Notes: generated by a model from the sequence alone, not told the origin. DNA of 64,000 nucleotides from Nitrosomonas sp. Nm132 (GCF_900100485.1 NZ_FNDH01000014.1:1-64000), one strand, 5' to 3'; positions 17,906-27,229 are shown, numbered from the stretch's first letter. Numbers and translations are program-made.

Positions 17906-20319
17906 GCGGCAACTCCATAATCAGACAACGTTAATCCTTTGATCGCCAACCATTCTTGAACCCACTTGTCGCCATACTTCTCATATAGATTCTTGATAGC
18001 TGCAATCGATTCTTTATCCGTGGATCCCACAAAAGCGAGCGCCAATGGACCGAGTGCCAGGTCATAGAGTCGCCTGCCGTTCTCGGACACGGTGTAATAT
18101 TGCTGTTTGGGAATGGCAGAAGCCAGAATCTCAATCTGGCGTGAATTGAGACCCATGCGCCGATAGAGTGCTGAGGCCTCTTCATCGCGTGCAAATACAT
18201 TGGGTAGAAATATCTTGGTGGCAGTGGATTCGACAATGATATCGAGAATGCCACTGCTGGCCGCATCCGACAGGCTTTGTGTCGCCATCAACACCAGACA
18301 ATTGTTTTTACGCATGACCTTGAGCCATTCCCGAATCTTGGCGCGAAACGCCGGATGGCCCAGCATCAACCAGGCTTCATCCAGAATGATGGCGGAAGGC
18401 TGACCATGCAGGCTGCGCTCGATACGCAGAAACAGATACAGCAGAGTCGGTAGCGCGTATTTCTCACCGAGATTCATCAATTCTTCGATCTCGAATGTGG
18501 TGAAGGTCGACAAATTTAATCCATCCTGCTCAGCATCGAGCAAGTGCCCCATCATGCCGTCAATGGTGTATTGCCGAAGACACTCACGTATGGCTTCATC
18601 CTGGATCGTCACTAGAAAATCTGACAAGGTTTTTGAACCGCTTTGATGCATATTGGCGATGGCCTGACTGATTTCGTTGCGCTGCAAAGGCGTAACGGTG
18701 ATGCCATTGAGCTCCACCATCAAACAAATCCATTCCAACGCCCAGGCACGGTCTCCCTTGGTGTGCAAGAACTGCAAGGGGCAAAAAGACAGTGATTCAT
18801 CATCCCCTGCCACCGTAAAATGCTGCCCCCCCACTGCGCGGGTCAACGGATACATCGATAGCCCCTTGTCAAAGCAAAAAATCGACATGCCCTGGTAACG
18901 CCTCAATTGCGCGGCAATCAACGCCAGATGCGTGGATTTACCCGCTCCGGTGGGACCGAACATAAAGGTGTGGCCCAGATCGCGTACATGCAGATTCAGC
19001 CGGAAAGGGGTTGCCCCTTGCGTGACACAGTGCATCAAGGGCGGTGAATTGGGCGGATACATCGGACAAGGCGCTGTTGGCTTACCTGTCCAGATGGTAT
19101 TGACCGGCAATAAATCCGACAAATTCATAGTGTTGATGAGGGGTCTGCGCACATTCTCAACCCCGTGGCCTGGCAGGCTACCTAGATAGGCATCCATGGT
19201 GTTGATCGTCTCGACCCGTGCAGCAAAGCCCAGATGATTGATTGCTTTCTCAACCCTGCGTCCGGCCGCTTCCAGCGCCGCCCGGTCTTCCCTCATCAGC
19301 ACAACCACACTGGTATAGTAGCCTTGGCCGACAAAGCTGCTATGGGTTTCAGCAATGGCGGACTGCGCATCATCAACCATATTGAGTGCGTCTTCATCGA
19401 TGTGGCTGCTTTGCAGGTTAAACACCTGGTCAAAGAAGCCCCGGATTTTTTGTTTCCACCGTCTGCGGTATTTCTCCAGATGGTTGACCGCTTCATGCGT
19501 ATCCATAAAGATAAACCGCGATGACCAGCGGTACACCCCTGGCAATTCAGACAGCAGATTCAACATGCCAGGCGAGGATTCCAGCGGAAATCCTTCAATC
19601 GATACCACCTGAACGAAATTGCGGCCAATTTTAGGTACGACCCCGCCCCACATTTCCTGACCACCGAGCAAGGTATCCAGATACATTGGATTGGTAGGCA
19701 GCACTATCGGATGATCCCGGCCGGTAATGCATAATTGCAGCCACTGTAGAAAATCATCCTGTGTGAGGGTGGTACTCTCTTCATTCACCAGCTTGCGGCT
19801 TTTTAAGCGCGACAGATGAAATACGCTGGATAACCTGGATTCAAAGTTGGCACACTCGCGCTGGAAATATTCCAGCAATCCTTGTGTTCTGGCTTTCCGA
19901 CTGGGTTCCTGACTGTCATCATCAAACATGAGTTCAACGAACTTGCGCTGCGCCAGCATAGGCGGCAGATAGGTCAGTGATACGATGAAGCAGCTCTCGT
20001 ATAGGGCGCCGATGCGTTCAAACAGATTGCGCCGCTCCTGATCGATGGCAGCGGTAATGAGGTCAGGATAATTGAATAAGGCTTTGTCTGAATAAGCTAA
20101 CGCCGGTTTGCGGATGGCATCCACATGGATCATCCAGCCATTGCCCAAACGGGATAATGCCTGGTTAATGCGAAACGACACGCGCTCACGCTCAATATCG
20201 GTACTGCTGGCGGTATCATCGCCACAGAATATCCAGGCGGCCATTAATGCACCGTTCTTACCGACAATCACGCCATCTTCCACCACTGCTGCATACACCA
20301 GCAGATCGGCAAAACCCAT
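17902..20319 (-). CDS. trbE: TrbE/VirB4-family ATPase
   Basis: This 805-residue ATPase energises pilus assembly and substrate transfer at the inner membrane. The N-terminal CagE/TrbE domain begins with LVYAAVVEDGVIVGKNGAL; the Walker A motif GPTGAGKST is at 455-463, and the Walker B SAIILDEAWLML is near residue 635, followed by LVLMATQSLSDA. Its length is close to that of IncP TrbE. The ATG at 20319 lies two codons after the stop of a 37-aa micro-ORF in the same frame, and the extra N-terminal residues usual in TrbE are absent, so start assignment is slightly uncertain. Confidence 0.92.
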   Translation of the reverse strand: MGFADLLVYAAVVEDGVIVGKNGALMAAWIFCGDDTASSTDIERERVSFRINQALSRLGNGWMIHVDAIRKPALAYSDKALFNYPDLITAAIDQERRNLFERIGALYESCFIVSLTYLPPMLAQRKFVELMFDDDSQEPSRKARTQGLLEYFQRECANFESRLSSVFHLSRLKSRKLVNEESTTLTQDDFLQWLQLCITGRDHPIVLPTNPMYLDTLLGGQEMWGGVVPKIGRNFVQVVSIEGFPLESSPGMLNLLSELPGVYRWSSRFIFMDTHEAVNHLEKYRRRWKQKIRGFFDQVFNLQSSHIDEDALNMVDDAQSAIAETHSSFVGQGYYTSVVVLMREDRAALEAAGRRVEKAINHLGFAARVETINTMDAYLGSLPGHGVENVRRPLINTMNLSDLLPVNTIWTGKPTAPCPMYPPNSPPLMHCVTQGATPFRLNLHVRDLGHTFMFGPTGAGKSTHLALIAAQLRRYQGMSIFCFDKGLSMYPLTRAVGGQHFTVAGDDESLSFCPLQFLHTKGDRAWALEWICLMVELNGITVTPLQRNEISQAIANMHQSGSKTLSDFLVTIQDEAIRECLRQYTIDGMMGHLLDAEQDGLNLSTFTTFEIEELMNLGEKYALPTLLYLFLRIERSLHGQPSAIILDEAWLMLGHPAFRAKIREWLKVMRKNNCLVLMATQSLSDAASSGILDIIVESTATKIFLPNVFARDEEASALYRRMGLNSRQIEILASAIPKQQYYTVSENGRRLYDLALGPLALAFVGSTDKESIAAIKNLYEKYGDKWVQEWLAIKGLTLSDYGVAA

Positions 20320-20325
20320 TTCTTT

Positions 20326-20439
20326 TCAGCGATGTTTATCCAGTCTTAATTCTTTTCCCGCATCACGAATACGCAGAAACAGCATCAGAAGCAACAAAGC
20401 ACCACAAACTGCGATGAAAATGGCAATAGCGGCAATCAT
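20326..20439 (-). CDS. 37-aa membrane micro-ORF between trbD and trbE
   Basis: The ATG at 20439 overlaps the trbD stop as ATGA, and the TGA at 20326-20328 lies just before the trbE start. The product starts MIAAIAIFIAVCGALLLLML and ends with a basic tail (RIRDAGKELRLDKHR): one transmembrane helix with a positive cytoplasmic end. It is in the same frame as trbE, so it may be a detached N-terminus of TrbE or an independent small T4SS subunit. I know no named family for it. Confidence 0.55.
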   Translation of the reverse strand: MIAAIAIFIAVCGALLLLMLFLRIRDAGKELRLDKHR

Positions 20440-20747
20440 GAGTGCCGTTTCTCCTGTGTGAGCGTATTGTCATAAAAAGGGGTGCTGCGCGCCGGATAGT
20501 ATTTTTTGTATTGAATCTGGCGCAGATACACATGGCGCAATTGCGGATCATTTTTTGCCATCAGTCGCAGTGCAAACAGCGCAAAAAACCACAGCACGAA
20601 CCCAAAGATCGTGGCCTTGATTTCCATGGCCACGAAGATCGATGTGGCTGCAATCAGGATAGAAAACATGACCAGTTCGCGGTCACCGCCCATAAACAGA
20701 TTAGGGCGGTTTCCCGATTGGCGGATAGGTAGGGTTCGTAGTGCCAT
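20436..20747 (-). CDS. trbD: TrbD/VirB3-family protein
   Basis: This 103-residue inner-membrane protein has the TrbD signature: LPIRQSGNRPNLFMGGDRELVMF (about 6-28), then two close hydrophobic helices (ILIAATSIFVAMEIKATIFGFVLWFFALFA), and DPQLRHVYLRQIQYKKYYPARSTPF. TrbD works with the TrbE ATPase during pilus biogenesis. It lies between trbC (17 nt away) and the micro-ORF with which it overlaps. Confidence 0.9.
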   Translation of the reverse strand: MALRTLPIRQSGNRPNLFMGGDRELVMFSILIAATSIFVAMEIKATIFGFVLWFFALFALRLMAKNDPQLRHVYLRQIQYKKYYPARSTPFYDNTLTQEKRHS

Positions 20748-20764
20748 AGCGGCCTCCTGTTTGG

Positions 20765-21160
20765 CTAACTTTGAACGATGTCGGCTTCTGACTCAAAGAT
20801 TGTCTGGGAGGGCTCACCCGGAATAACCGCGCCCTGGAATAAATTGGTCATGATGTTGTTCGCGCCCACCAGTAACGCCATAACCAGCACAATAAAAATC
20901 AAGGTACGGAAAAAAGCATTGAGCTCGCCACCAAAGATCAGAATGCCGCCTGCCACCACGATGCCGATGATCGACAAGGTAAACGCAACGGGGCCGGTAA
21001 CGGAGTTTCTGAGACTAACCAGCCAGGTTTCATAGGGAAGCGCACCCCCCGCGCCAACGGTTGCTTGTGCGTTTTCAACTGAGAATAGAAGAACGAAAAA
21101 AATAGCGGCTGAGAACAAACCACTGAATGGAGAGACACCCTTGATACGAATTAGCTTCAT
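20765..21160 (-). CDS. trbC: TrbC/VirB2-type pilin precursor
   Basis: The 131-residue precursor of the conjugative pilin has a long signal peptide ending at NAQA, followed by [14 protein letters not shown] and two hydrophobic segments ([20 protein letters not shown] and [15 protein letters not shown]). In IncP systems the precursor is trimmed and cyclised by TraF, which is encoded here at 49522-50097. The C-terminal extension after [10 protein letters not shown] would be removed. It lies just downstream of trbB. Confidence 0.88.
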   Translation of the reverse strand: MKLIRIKGVSPFSGLFSAAIFFVLLFSVENAQATVGAGGALPYETWLVSLRNSVTGPVAFTLSIIGIVVAGGILIFGGELNAFFRTLIFIVLVMALLVGANNIMTNLFQGAVIPGEPSQTIFESEADIVQS

Positions 21161-21181
21161 TGACCGGTTCCTATGAAATGG

Positions 21182-22141
21182 TTACAGCTTGTTGATTTGG
21201 TAACTTCCTTTTTTAAAACCTTGTACTTCGATAATTTGCTGGATTTGTCTGCCATGCGGCGTGCGCGTGATATGGACCACCCTATCAACCGCCTCCGCGA
21301 TTAATGGCATGATCTCTTTCGGTGCGGAAGGATTGCGTGAAATAAGGGATTCCAGGCGGGTGAGTCCTGACATCGCATCATTGGCGTGCAATGTGGCAGC
21401 CCCGCCCTCATGACCGGTGTTCCAGGCATCCAGCAAATCCAGTGCCTCCCCTCCCCTGACCTCACCCACCAGAATGCGATCCGGACGCATACGCAAGGTT
21501 GTTCTTAACAGTTGCGTCATGTCGACATCGAGCGTGGTGTGATATTGGACGAAGTTCTGGGCAGCGCATTGGATCTCGCCGGTATCCTCGAGTATGAAGA
21601 TGCGCTCATCCGGGTCATTGAGAACCATTTCATTGATGATGGCATTGATCAAGGTCGTTTTACCTGACCCCGTGCCACCAACAACCAAAATGTTGCGATG
21701 CTTGCACACGGCATCTTTAATCACTTCAGCGTGTTTTGGCGACAGCACGCCGGTTTCCACATACTGCTCGAGCGTAAAAATCTGGATGGCTTTTTTACGT
21801 ATGGCAAAAGTGGGCGCGGTAACAATGGGGGGTAATTGACCGGCAAAGCGTGAATTATCGAGGGGAAATTCACCCTCGATCATCGGATTGAATCGATTGA
21901 TTTCCTTGCCGTGGAAACCCGCTACCGTTTTGATGACCGCCTCAACCTGGGCAGCCTGGATATTTCCGATATGTTGTATCTTTTGACCCAGCTTCTCTTG
22001 CCAGATACGACCATCGGCATTGACCATGATTTCAACCGTTTCGGGATCTTGCAATGCAGACAGTATTTCCCTTGCATCACGCTCCAGCTTGCTCTTTGCC
22101 CGGTCTCTAACGGTTGTGATGTTGGTTAATTGATCTGACAT
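21182..22141 (-). CDS. trbB: TrbB/VirB11-family ATPase
   Basis: The 319-residue hexameric traffic ATPase heads the trb operon. Walker A GGTGSGKT is at 155-162; the Asp box ILEDTGEIQC follows at about 184-193, then RPDRILVGEVRGGEALDLLDAWNTGHEGG (Walker B and His box) and TLHANDA. The N-terminal domain has FNPMIEGEFPLDNSRFAG. The length is that of IncP TrbB. A promoter is expected in the AT-rich gap to the upstream regulator (22142-22223). Confidence 0.94.
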   Translation of the reverse strand: MSDQLTNITTVRDRAKSKLERDAREILSALQDPETVEIMVNADGRIWQEKLGQKIQHIGNIQAAQVEAVIKTVAGFHGKEINRFNPMIEGEFPLDNSRFAGQLPPIVTAPTFAIRKKAIQIFTLEQYVETGVLSPKHAEVIKDAVCKHRNILVVGGTGSGKTTLINAIINEMVLNDPDERIFILEDTGEIQCAAQNFVQYHTTLDVDMTQLLRTTLRMRPDRILVGEVRGGEALDLLDAWNTGHEGGAATLHANDAMSGLTRLESLISRNPSAPKEIMPLIAEAVDRVVHITRTPHGRQIQQIIEVQGFKKGSYQINKL

Positions 22142-22167
22142 GGTTATATCGGCGCAGCAATAAATAA

Positions 22168-22186
22168 ATATTGCACACTACAATAT
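22168..22186. promoter_or_regulatory. Inverted repeat in the trbB upstream region
   Basis: ATATTG and CAATAT, separated by 7 nt, form an inverted repeat in the 82-nt AT-rich gap between trbB and the XRE-type regulator. Its position suits an operator or the trbB promoter. Regulator binding is inferred from position only. Confidence 0.35.
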
Positions 22187-22223
22187 AACAATAATTAATA
22201 CTATACAATCTATTTCTATTGTT

Positions 22224-22586
22224 TCATTTTAATTTCTTTATGATTTCCCGGTTTTCACGATCCCACTGCGCGACCTGGTACGCCTGAAACTCACTCAATA
22301 TAGCGCCCTTCCAGACAAACCCCTTGGCCAGATGTCCGGCACTGCCCTCTGCCAAGATGGCTCGTTCTGCTGCGCTCATATCCGAATTGTCAAACAACAG
22401 TGGCAGCGGCGTATCGAGCGCTTTGGCAATCGCTTCTATGATTCTGAGTGATGGATTGGCTTTGTCATTGGTCAGTTCAGTAAAAAAAGAGATTGAAATG
22501 CCTGCCTTTTCTGCCAGCTGAGATTTTGTTAGTTTCTTCTCGCGCAGAATCCTTAAAATGTTTGTGGTTAGAATTAAATTATACAT
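22224..22586 (-). CDS. XRE-family regulator (TrbA-like by position)
   Basis: This 120-residue DNA-binding protein has an N-terminal helix-turn-helix: KLTKSQLAEKAGISISFFTELTNDKANPSLRIIEAIAKAL (about 18-58). The C-terminal half (GFVWKGAILSEFQAYQVAQWDRENREIIKKL) has no fold I can name. Size, strand and place immediately before trbB match TrbA of IncP plasmids, which represses transfer operons. It is expected to act on the trb promoter and on itself; a perfect 13-bp palindrome lies just upstream of its start. Confidence 0.7.
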   Translation of the reverse strand: MYNLILTTNILRILREKKLTKSQLAEKAGISISFFTELTNDKANPSLRIIEAIAKALDTPLPLLFDNSDMSAAERAILAEGSAGHLAKGFVWKGAILSEFQAYQVAQWDRENREIIKKLK

Positions 22587-22603
22587 AGCGTAATTGCCGT
22601 TCC

Positions 22604-22616
22604 CTTAACCGTTAAG
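22604..22616. promoter_or_regulatory. 13-bp palindrome upstream of the XRE regulator
   Basis: CTTAACCGTTAAG is a perfect palindrome around a central C, 18 nt upstream of the regulator start. A near copy (CTTAACGGTTAAT) lies between traJ and traI at 46027-46039, which would allow co-regulation of trb and tra genes by the same repressor. Confidence 0.4.
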
Positions 22617-22660
22617 TATTTGCCCTCTAGTTTATTTTATATCTAATACCCATTATTGTA

Positions 22661-22915
22661 TTAAGGATAGGGCTCATGACCATGGGTAAAATATACCATT
22701 CCCCAGTCAAATAAATATTCAAAACAGATAGAATAACGCCTGGTCGCGATGTTTTTATTCTGACTCATAACCAGATCAATATATTGACTTAGGAGGGCAT
22801 TTTTGATTATGTTTCTGTCGGTTCCTTTGCTTGCTTTGAGCAAGTTATCTTTAACTGAGAAGATAACCCCCTCTTCACTTAAATTGGGAGGAATGACAGT
22901 CATGATATATTGCAT
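22661..22915 (-). CDS. Small hypothetical protein
   Basis: This 84-codon frame starts at ATG 22915 and has no recognisable domain. The residues suggest a small soluble protein (VIFSVKDNLLKASKGTDRNIIKNALLSQYIDLVMSQ is helical). It fills the space between the divergent KorB-like gene and the XRE regulator. The ribosome-binding site is poor. It could be a real small plasmid gene or chance. Confidence 0.35.
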   Translation of the reverse strand: MQYIMTVIPPNLSEEGVIFSVKDNLLKASKGTDRNIIKNALLSQYIDLVMSQNKNIATRRYSICFEYLFDWGMVYFTHGHEPYP

Positions 22916-22979
22916 CTAATCGTTACAGAATGCTGTAATCCAAGGAATTACTTTTTAAAATAAAGTAAGCATTAAATCA

Positions 22980-24044
22980 ATGGTCATAAAGAAAACTTTA
23001 TCTGAAGACGCGAATAAAGCACCTGCCGTATTGGGCGCAAGTCAGATCCCGCTTGATTTGATTATTGAAGATGTCACACAACCCAGAAAAATATTTGATC
23101 CGGCATCCCTAGCTGAATTAACAGAAACGATTAAATTGCGGGGGGTAAAAACGCCCATATCCGTACGGCCTAATCCGGACAAACCGGGAACCTATATTAT
23201 CAATCATGGCGCCAGAAGATATCGCGCCAGTAAAAGTGCGGAGCTTAAATCAATACCCGCCTATATTGATGCCGATTACAGTCTGGCGGATCAGGTAGTC
23301 GAAAATTTGCAGCGTGATAATCTGACTTCACGTGAAATCGTTGATTATATCGGGCGTGAGATTGCTGCCGGTAAGACCCATGAACAGATAGGCAAGAGTA
23401 TCGGCAAATCTGCTTCCTATGTATCATTGCATGCAGCGGCGCTGGATTTACCCGATCCTATTGCCGAGCTGTTTAATTCCGGGAATTTGACAGATATAGC
23501 CGCCATATTTAATCTGAAAAAGATATTCAAAACCTATCCATTGGAACTGGTCGATTGGTTGAAGTACAGCCGACCAGAAGACATTACGCGCTCTAAAATA
23601 CAACAGTTCAGGAAATTTCTGGAATCAAAGGTCGATGAAAAAAGTATTGTGGAAGAATTAACGCGCCAAGCGCCTTACCCCGCTACAGATAGTCTTGAGA
23701 CCCAAGCAGAAAAAAAAGAACGCAGCCATAAATCCCCCGCCGATCAACTGCTCATCTATATTTATGTACGTCTAAAGAAAAGAACGCATCAACCCCAAGA
23801 CATCATGAGAAAACTATCTGATGCGCAAAAAACAATGATTTCCGATACGCTAAAAGCCTACTTTATTGCCGGTCAGAAGTGCAAAGATCTTTTTCACTCT
23901 ATCTTAGATTCATTGAAAGACGGCGACTTTGATGGAACAGGTCGCGGTGCTTTTAATCTGACCGCCTTCTTTTTTGGCGTAAACAAGAAAGAATTTGACC
24001 TGGAAATGATCATTCAAGAAGTTTATCTCAATTTATCCAAATGA
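22980..24044 (+). CDS. korB: KorB-like ParB-family partition/repressor protein
   Basis: The 354-residue protein has a ParB N-domain: LDLIIEDVTQPRKIFDPASLAEL (about 25-47), the CTP-binding motif GARRYRASK (about 77-85), VENLQRDNLTSREIVDYI and a helix-turn-helix THEQIGKSIGKSASYVSLHAAALDLP. It resembles KorB of IncP plasmids, which is both a partition protein and a global repressor. The C-terminal third differs from IncP KorB. No ParA (IncC) gene is adjacent; a KfrB-like gene overlaps its end by 4 nt instead. The minus-strand hypothetical gene is divergent, so promoters should lie in 22916-22979. Confidence 0.78.
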   Translation: MVIKKTLSEDANKAPAVLGASQIPLDLIIEDVTQPRKIFDPASLAELTETIKLRGVKTPISVRPNPDKPGTYIINHGARRYRASKSAELKSIPAYIDADYSLADQVVENLQRDNLTSREIVDYIGREIAAGKTHEQIGKSIGKSASYVSLHAAALDLPDPIAELFNSGNLTDIAAIFNLKKIFKTYPLELVDWLKYSRPEDITRSKIQQFRKFLESKVDEKSIVEELTRQAPYPATDSLETQAEKKERSHKSPADQLLIYIYVRLKKRTHQPQDIMRKLSDAQKTMISDTLKAYFIAGQKCKDLFHSILDSLKDGDFDGTGRGAFNLTAFFFGVNKKEFDLEMIIQEVYLNLSK

Positions 24045-24406
24045 AACTACGCCTCCTGATCATGAACGGACAGAAGATCCTTCAGAACTTTAATGATAAT
24101 GAATGGAGGACTACCGGATTAATTAAAAAAGCTGAGGAAGGTATCAAGCCAGGTATCTATAATATTTATTTGGCAAAAATGGCTGTAACAAATAATAAAG
24201 GCTATGAAGGTTTAATTCTTTTTATTGACAAACAAGAAGGTCTTGTTTATCAACAAGTAAACAAGGAATTCATATCACACAAACTGGAATTATTTAACTC
24301 CCCCCCACCCATTGGTAAGAATGTTTCTATTCAGTACGACGCCCAAGAGAAATTGAATCTGATTAAGATAGATACGGCTAACAACAGAAAAATACACAAA
24401 ATATAA
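24041..24406 (+). CDS. KfrB-domain protein
   Basis: This 121-residue protein is coupled to korB by an ATGA overlap. It matches the KfrB family of IncP plasmids: LLIMNGQKILQNF near the start, KAEEGIKPGIYNIYLAKMA (about 36-54), VYQQVNKEFISHKLELF and IGKNVSIQYDAQEKLNL. KfrB is an accessory of plasmid partition of unclear mechanism. Two starts are possible (24041 and 24062); the overlapping one is preferred. A terminator should follow; the region after it is gene-poor. Confidence 0.72.
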   Translation: MKLRLLIMNGQKILQNFNDNEWRTTGLIKKAEEGIKPGIYNIYLAKMAVTNNKGYEGLILFIDKQEGLVYQQVNKEFISHKLELFNSPPPIGKNVSIQYDAQEKLNLIKIDTANNRKIHKI

Positions 24407-24651
24407 TCACAAAATGAAGAAGTTTGGATTTATTCTGACGTATTCAGGAATAGAATTGAATAAGGATTGACAATAAGCTTCATTGAAATGACTGCTTCCG
24501 GTCAAAAGCGGCTATCCGGGTGGATTCGATCCAATGGCCGGTTGATGCCTCAATGCAGTTGTTAAAGATTGGAAAGCCGTAGCCACGCGCGCTTCTAGCT
24601 CTGCTATTCCCCAGCTGATTATTGAAATGTCAAAGCAATTGTGGACTTCTG

Positions 24652-24674
24652 CTCAATTCCCGACGTCTCCACCA
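24652..24674 (+). other. tmRNA- or tRNA-3'-end-like fragment (candidate att remnant)
   Basis: CTCAATTCCCGACGTCTCC followed by ACCA has the form of a T-arm 3' half, acceptor strand and CCA end, as at the end of ssrA. No 5' acceptor strand or tag reading frame is present upstream. Ten bases further on lies a strong terminator, as after a real ssrA or tRNA gene. Integrative elements often leave such 3'-end copies as attachment sites. Confidence 0.45.
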
Positions 24675-24683
24675 ATACCAAAG

Positions 24684-24711
24684 ACCAACCCTTCATCTGG
24701 TTGGTTTTTTT
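24684..24711 (+). terminator. Rho-independent terminator
   Basis: ACCAACC (24684-24690) pairs with GGTTGGT (24699-24705) across an 8-nt loop and is followed by a seven-T run. It lies 10 nt after the tmRNA-like fragment. Confidence 0.85.
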
Positions 24712-25648
24712 GTGTCTACTCTCGCGTGTTCACGCGATTCATGCGGATTCTTGCGGGCTTTATAGATTCCGTAAATCGCACAAATTCACTCACTTTTTCT
24801 CTCTTTGCGCCATTATTCTCTCCACCCCTACCCGTCTTGCAGGAACGAAGTCCACAAGCTTGTATTTTTTACCTATTGTAAATCAATCAATTACGCGCGG
24901 ACTAATCAAGTGGTTTATTTTCAGCATTGGTAGGGAAAGGAAACCGTTGCATTGAGAAGATGTGCGTTCATGGCAATCTTCTTGCCAGATTACTACGGCA
25001 ATCATTGGACTGGAAATGGTGCAAAAGTCTCAACTGATCACTCGATAGAGGCCCTGGCTGCTAATCTGCAGGTCACGACGCTAGCCGGGAGAAATTTAAT
25101 AAATCACACAGTTATATCAATTGGTTGTATTTTTTTGAGCTTAAAAATGCCGTTATTGCGGCTCTGGTGACAATTTCCTTCAATATTCCACATAACTTAG
25201 GCATGTAAGATTGACGTTCTGCGCCAGCGGAATTTACGCAGTGATACTATTCAAAACTACTTGCAGCTTAACCTATTAGACTCCATTTTTGACAGTACAT
25301 CTCATCATATCGATTTGCGTAGCGGGCAAAACATTCAATTATTAACTCCAGGCACTAGTGGTTCCTCCACTTTCCGTCAGAATTCCTTTTCCAATTTCCC
25401 ATACACATCCTAAAATTCCTTCTTCCTCGTCTCCTGCAGCCAATCTGCTTGTCTCATCTGGAGCCATCATTCAGCCTCAAATAATCAGGCCAGATATTTT
25501 GCCACAAGTATGAACAGCTTATTTGTTCTCAACATTTTTGTTATTTTTATGTTTCCCCATTGAACAATGAGTGTATTGTAAGTATCAGAATACAAAGTAT
25601 CCTGTATTCAGCGTGTAGTTTTAATCAGATCATTCGAGGAGTGACAAC

Positions 25649-27229
25649 ATGAACTTAAAACTTTTCAACCAAAACTGCGCTGTTTTCGGTGCTGTTGTTT
25701 TCACAGCCCTGTTAGCGATCAGTGGCATCACGCATGCTGAAGATGTCAAAAAACCCAATATCCTTGTCCTCTGGGGTGATGATATCGGTATCGAGAACAT
25801 CAGCTACAATAATCGTGGCATGATGGGTTATCGAACTCCAAACATTGACCGTATTGCCAAAGAAGGCGTGGAATTCACCGATTACTATGCCCAGCAAAGT
25901 TGTACCGCTGGTCGTGCTGCTTTCATTGGTGGCGCTGTTCCCCTTCGTAACGGTATGACCAAGGTCGGCTTGCCCGGCGCGCAGGAAGGCTGGCAGAAGA
26001 CCGACGTGACCATGGCTACGGTTCTTAAGAGCCAAGGTTATGCCACGGGTCAGTTCGGCAAAAACCATTTAGGCGACCGTGATGAACATCTGCCCACGAT
26101 GCATGGCTTCGACGAGTTCCTCGGTAACCTCTATCATTTGAACGCCGAAGAGGAACCCGAAAATCTAGATTATCCAAAGAATCCGGAGTTTCGGAAGAAA
26201 TACGGTCCGCGCGGTGTGATTCACAGTAAGGCCGATGGCAAGGGCGGTCAATCCATTGATGACACTGGGCCACTTACCAAGAAGCGTATGGAAACCATCG
26301 ATGATGAAACTGTCGCGGCCGCTAAGGATTTCATCACGCAGCAGGTCAAAGCCGGCAAGCCGTTCTTCGTCTGGTGGAACGGCACGCGCATGCACTTTCG
26401 CACCCATGTGAAGGCTGAGCATCGAGGCATTTCCGGACAGGATGAATACAGTGACGGTATGGTCGAACACGACATGCACGTCGGCCAATTCCTCGAACTA
26501 CTTGATAACCTTGGCGTTGCTGACAACACAATCGTTCAGTATTCCACTGACAACGGCGTGCACTATAACTCTTGGCCCGATGCAGGCACCACACCTTTCC
26601 GCAGTGAAAAGAACACGAACTGGGAAGGTGGCTACCGTGTGCCTGCATTTGTGCGCTGGCCCGGCCATTTCCCGGCTGGCACGACGCTCAATGGCATCGT
26701 AGCGCACGAGGACTGGTTACCCACCTTTGCGGCCGTCGCCGGTGCACCAGACATCAAGGATAAGCTCCTCAAGGGCGTCGAACTCAACGGCCGCACGTAC
26801 AAAAACTACATTGATGGGTATAACCAGCACGATTACCTGAGCGGCAAGGTAAAAGAGTCGGCGCGCAAAGAGTTTATTTACGTCAATGATATCGGCGAGA
26901 TTGTGGCCGTTCGCTATCAGGACTGGAAGGTCGTCTTCATGGAAAATCGAGCGAAGACTATGGCTCTCTGGCGTGAACCGTTCGTGGAGTTGCGTGCCCC
27001 GCTGATCTTTAATCTGCGCCGCGATCCGTTCGAAAAAGCTCAGCACAACTCGAACACTTACAATGACTGGTGGATCGACCGCGTTTACCTCATTACACCG
27101 GCTGTCGCGGAGGTCGCCCAGTTCCTCATGACCTTCAAAGACTATCCACCGAGCCAAACAGCAGGTTCGTTCAATCTGACGAAAATGCAGAAGCAGATCA
27201 AGGAGATGTCGAAGAGCGGCGGCAACTGA
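25649..27229 (+). CDS. Type I (formylglycine) sulfatase, secreted
   Basis: The 526-residue enzyme hydrolyses sulfate esters after its key cysteine is converted to formylglycine. A signal peptide ends at ITHA; PNILVLWGDDIG (36-47) provides metal-binding aspartates; the modification motif CTAGR has Cys85 and Arg89; QFGKNHLGD (about 134-142) carries further active-site residues; and YSTDNG (about 295-300) carries the second metal pair. The ribosome-binding site GAGGAG lies 10 nt before ATG. A formylglycine-generating enzyme gene lies 2.3 kb downstream but is broken. The substrate is unknown. Between them sits a secreted HAD/2H protein on the same strand. Confidence 0.92.
   Translation: MNLKLFNQNCAVFGAVVFTALLAISGITHAEDVKKPNILVLWGDDIGIENISYNNRGMMGYRTPNIDRIAKEGVEFTDYYAQQSCTAGRAAFIGGAVPLRNGMTKVGLPGAQEGWQKTDVTMATVLKSQGYATGQFGKNHLGDRDEHLPTMHGFDEFLGNLYHLNAEEEPENLDYPKNPEFRKKYGPRGVIHSKADGKGGQSIDDTGPLTKKRMETIDDETVAAAKDFITQQVKAGKPFFVWWNGTRMHFRTHVKAEHRGISGQDEYSDGMVEHDMHVGQFLELLDNLGVADNTIVQYSTDNGVHYNSWPDAGTTPFRSEKNTNWEGGYRVPAFVRWPGHFPAGTTLNGIVAHEDWLPTFAAVAGAPDIKDKLLKGVELNGRTYKNYIDGYNQHDYLSGKVKESARKEFIYVNDIGEIVAVRYQDWKVVFMENRAKTMALWREPFVELRAPLIFNLRRDPFEKAQHNSNTYNDWWIDRVYLITPAVAEVAQFLMTFKDYPPSQTAGSFNLTKMQKQIKEMSKSGGN

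Larger units (their letters stand above)
24407..25648. other. Gene-poor 1.2-kb region
   Basis: No coding sequence is convincing; short frames on both strands lack homology and ribosome-binding sites. It holds a tmRNA/tRNA 3'-end-like fragment with its terminator (24652-24711). The last 30 nt contain the ribosome-binding site GAGGAG of the sulfatase gene. The region marks the right edge of the trb/kor block. Confidence 0.5.

Noticed and set aside
24627-24955. Short overlapping frames in the gene-poor region
   Set aside because: They run across the tmRNA-like fragment and its terminator and have no protein-like conservation.
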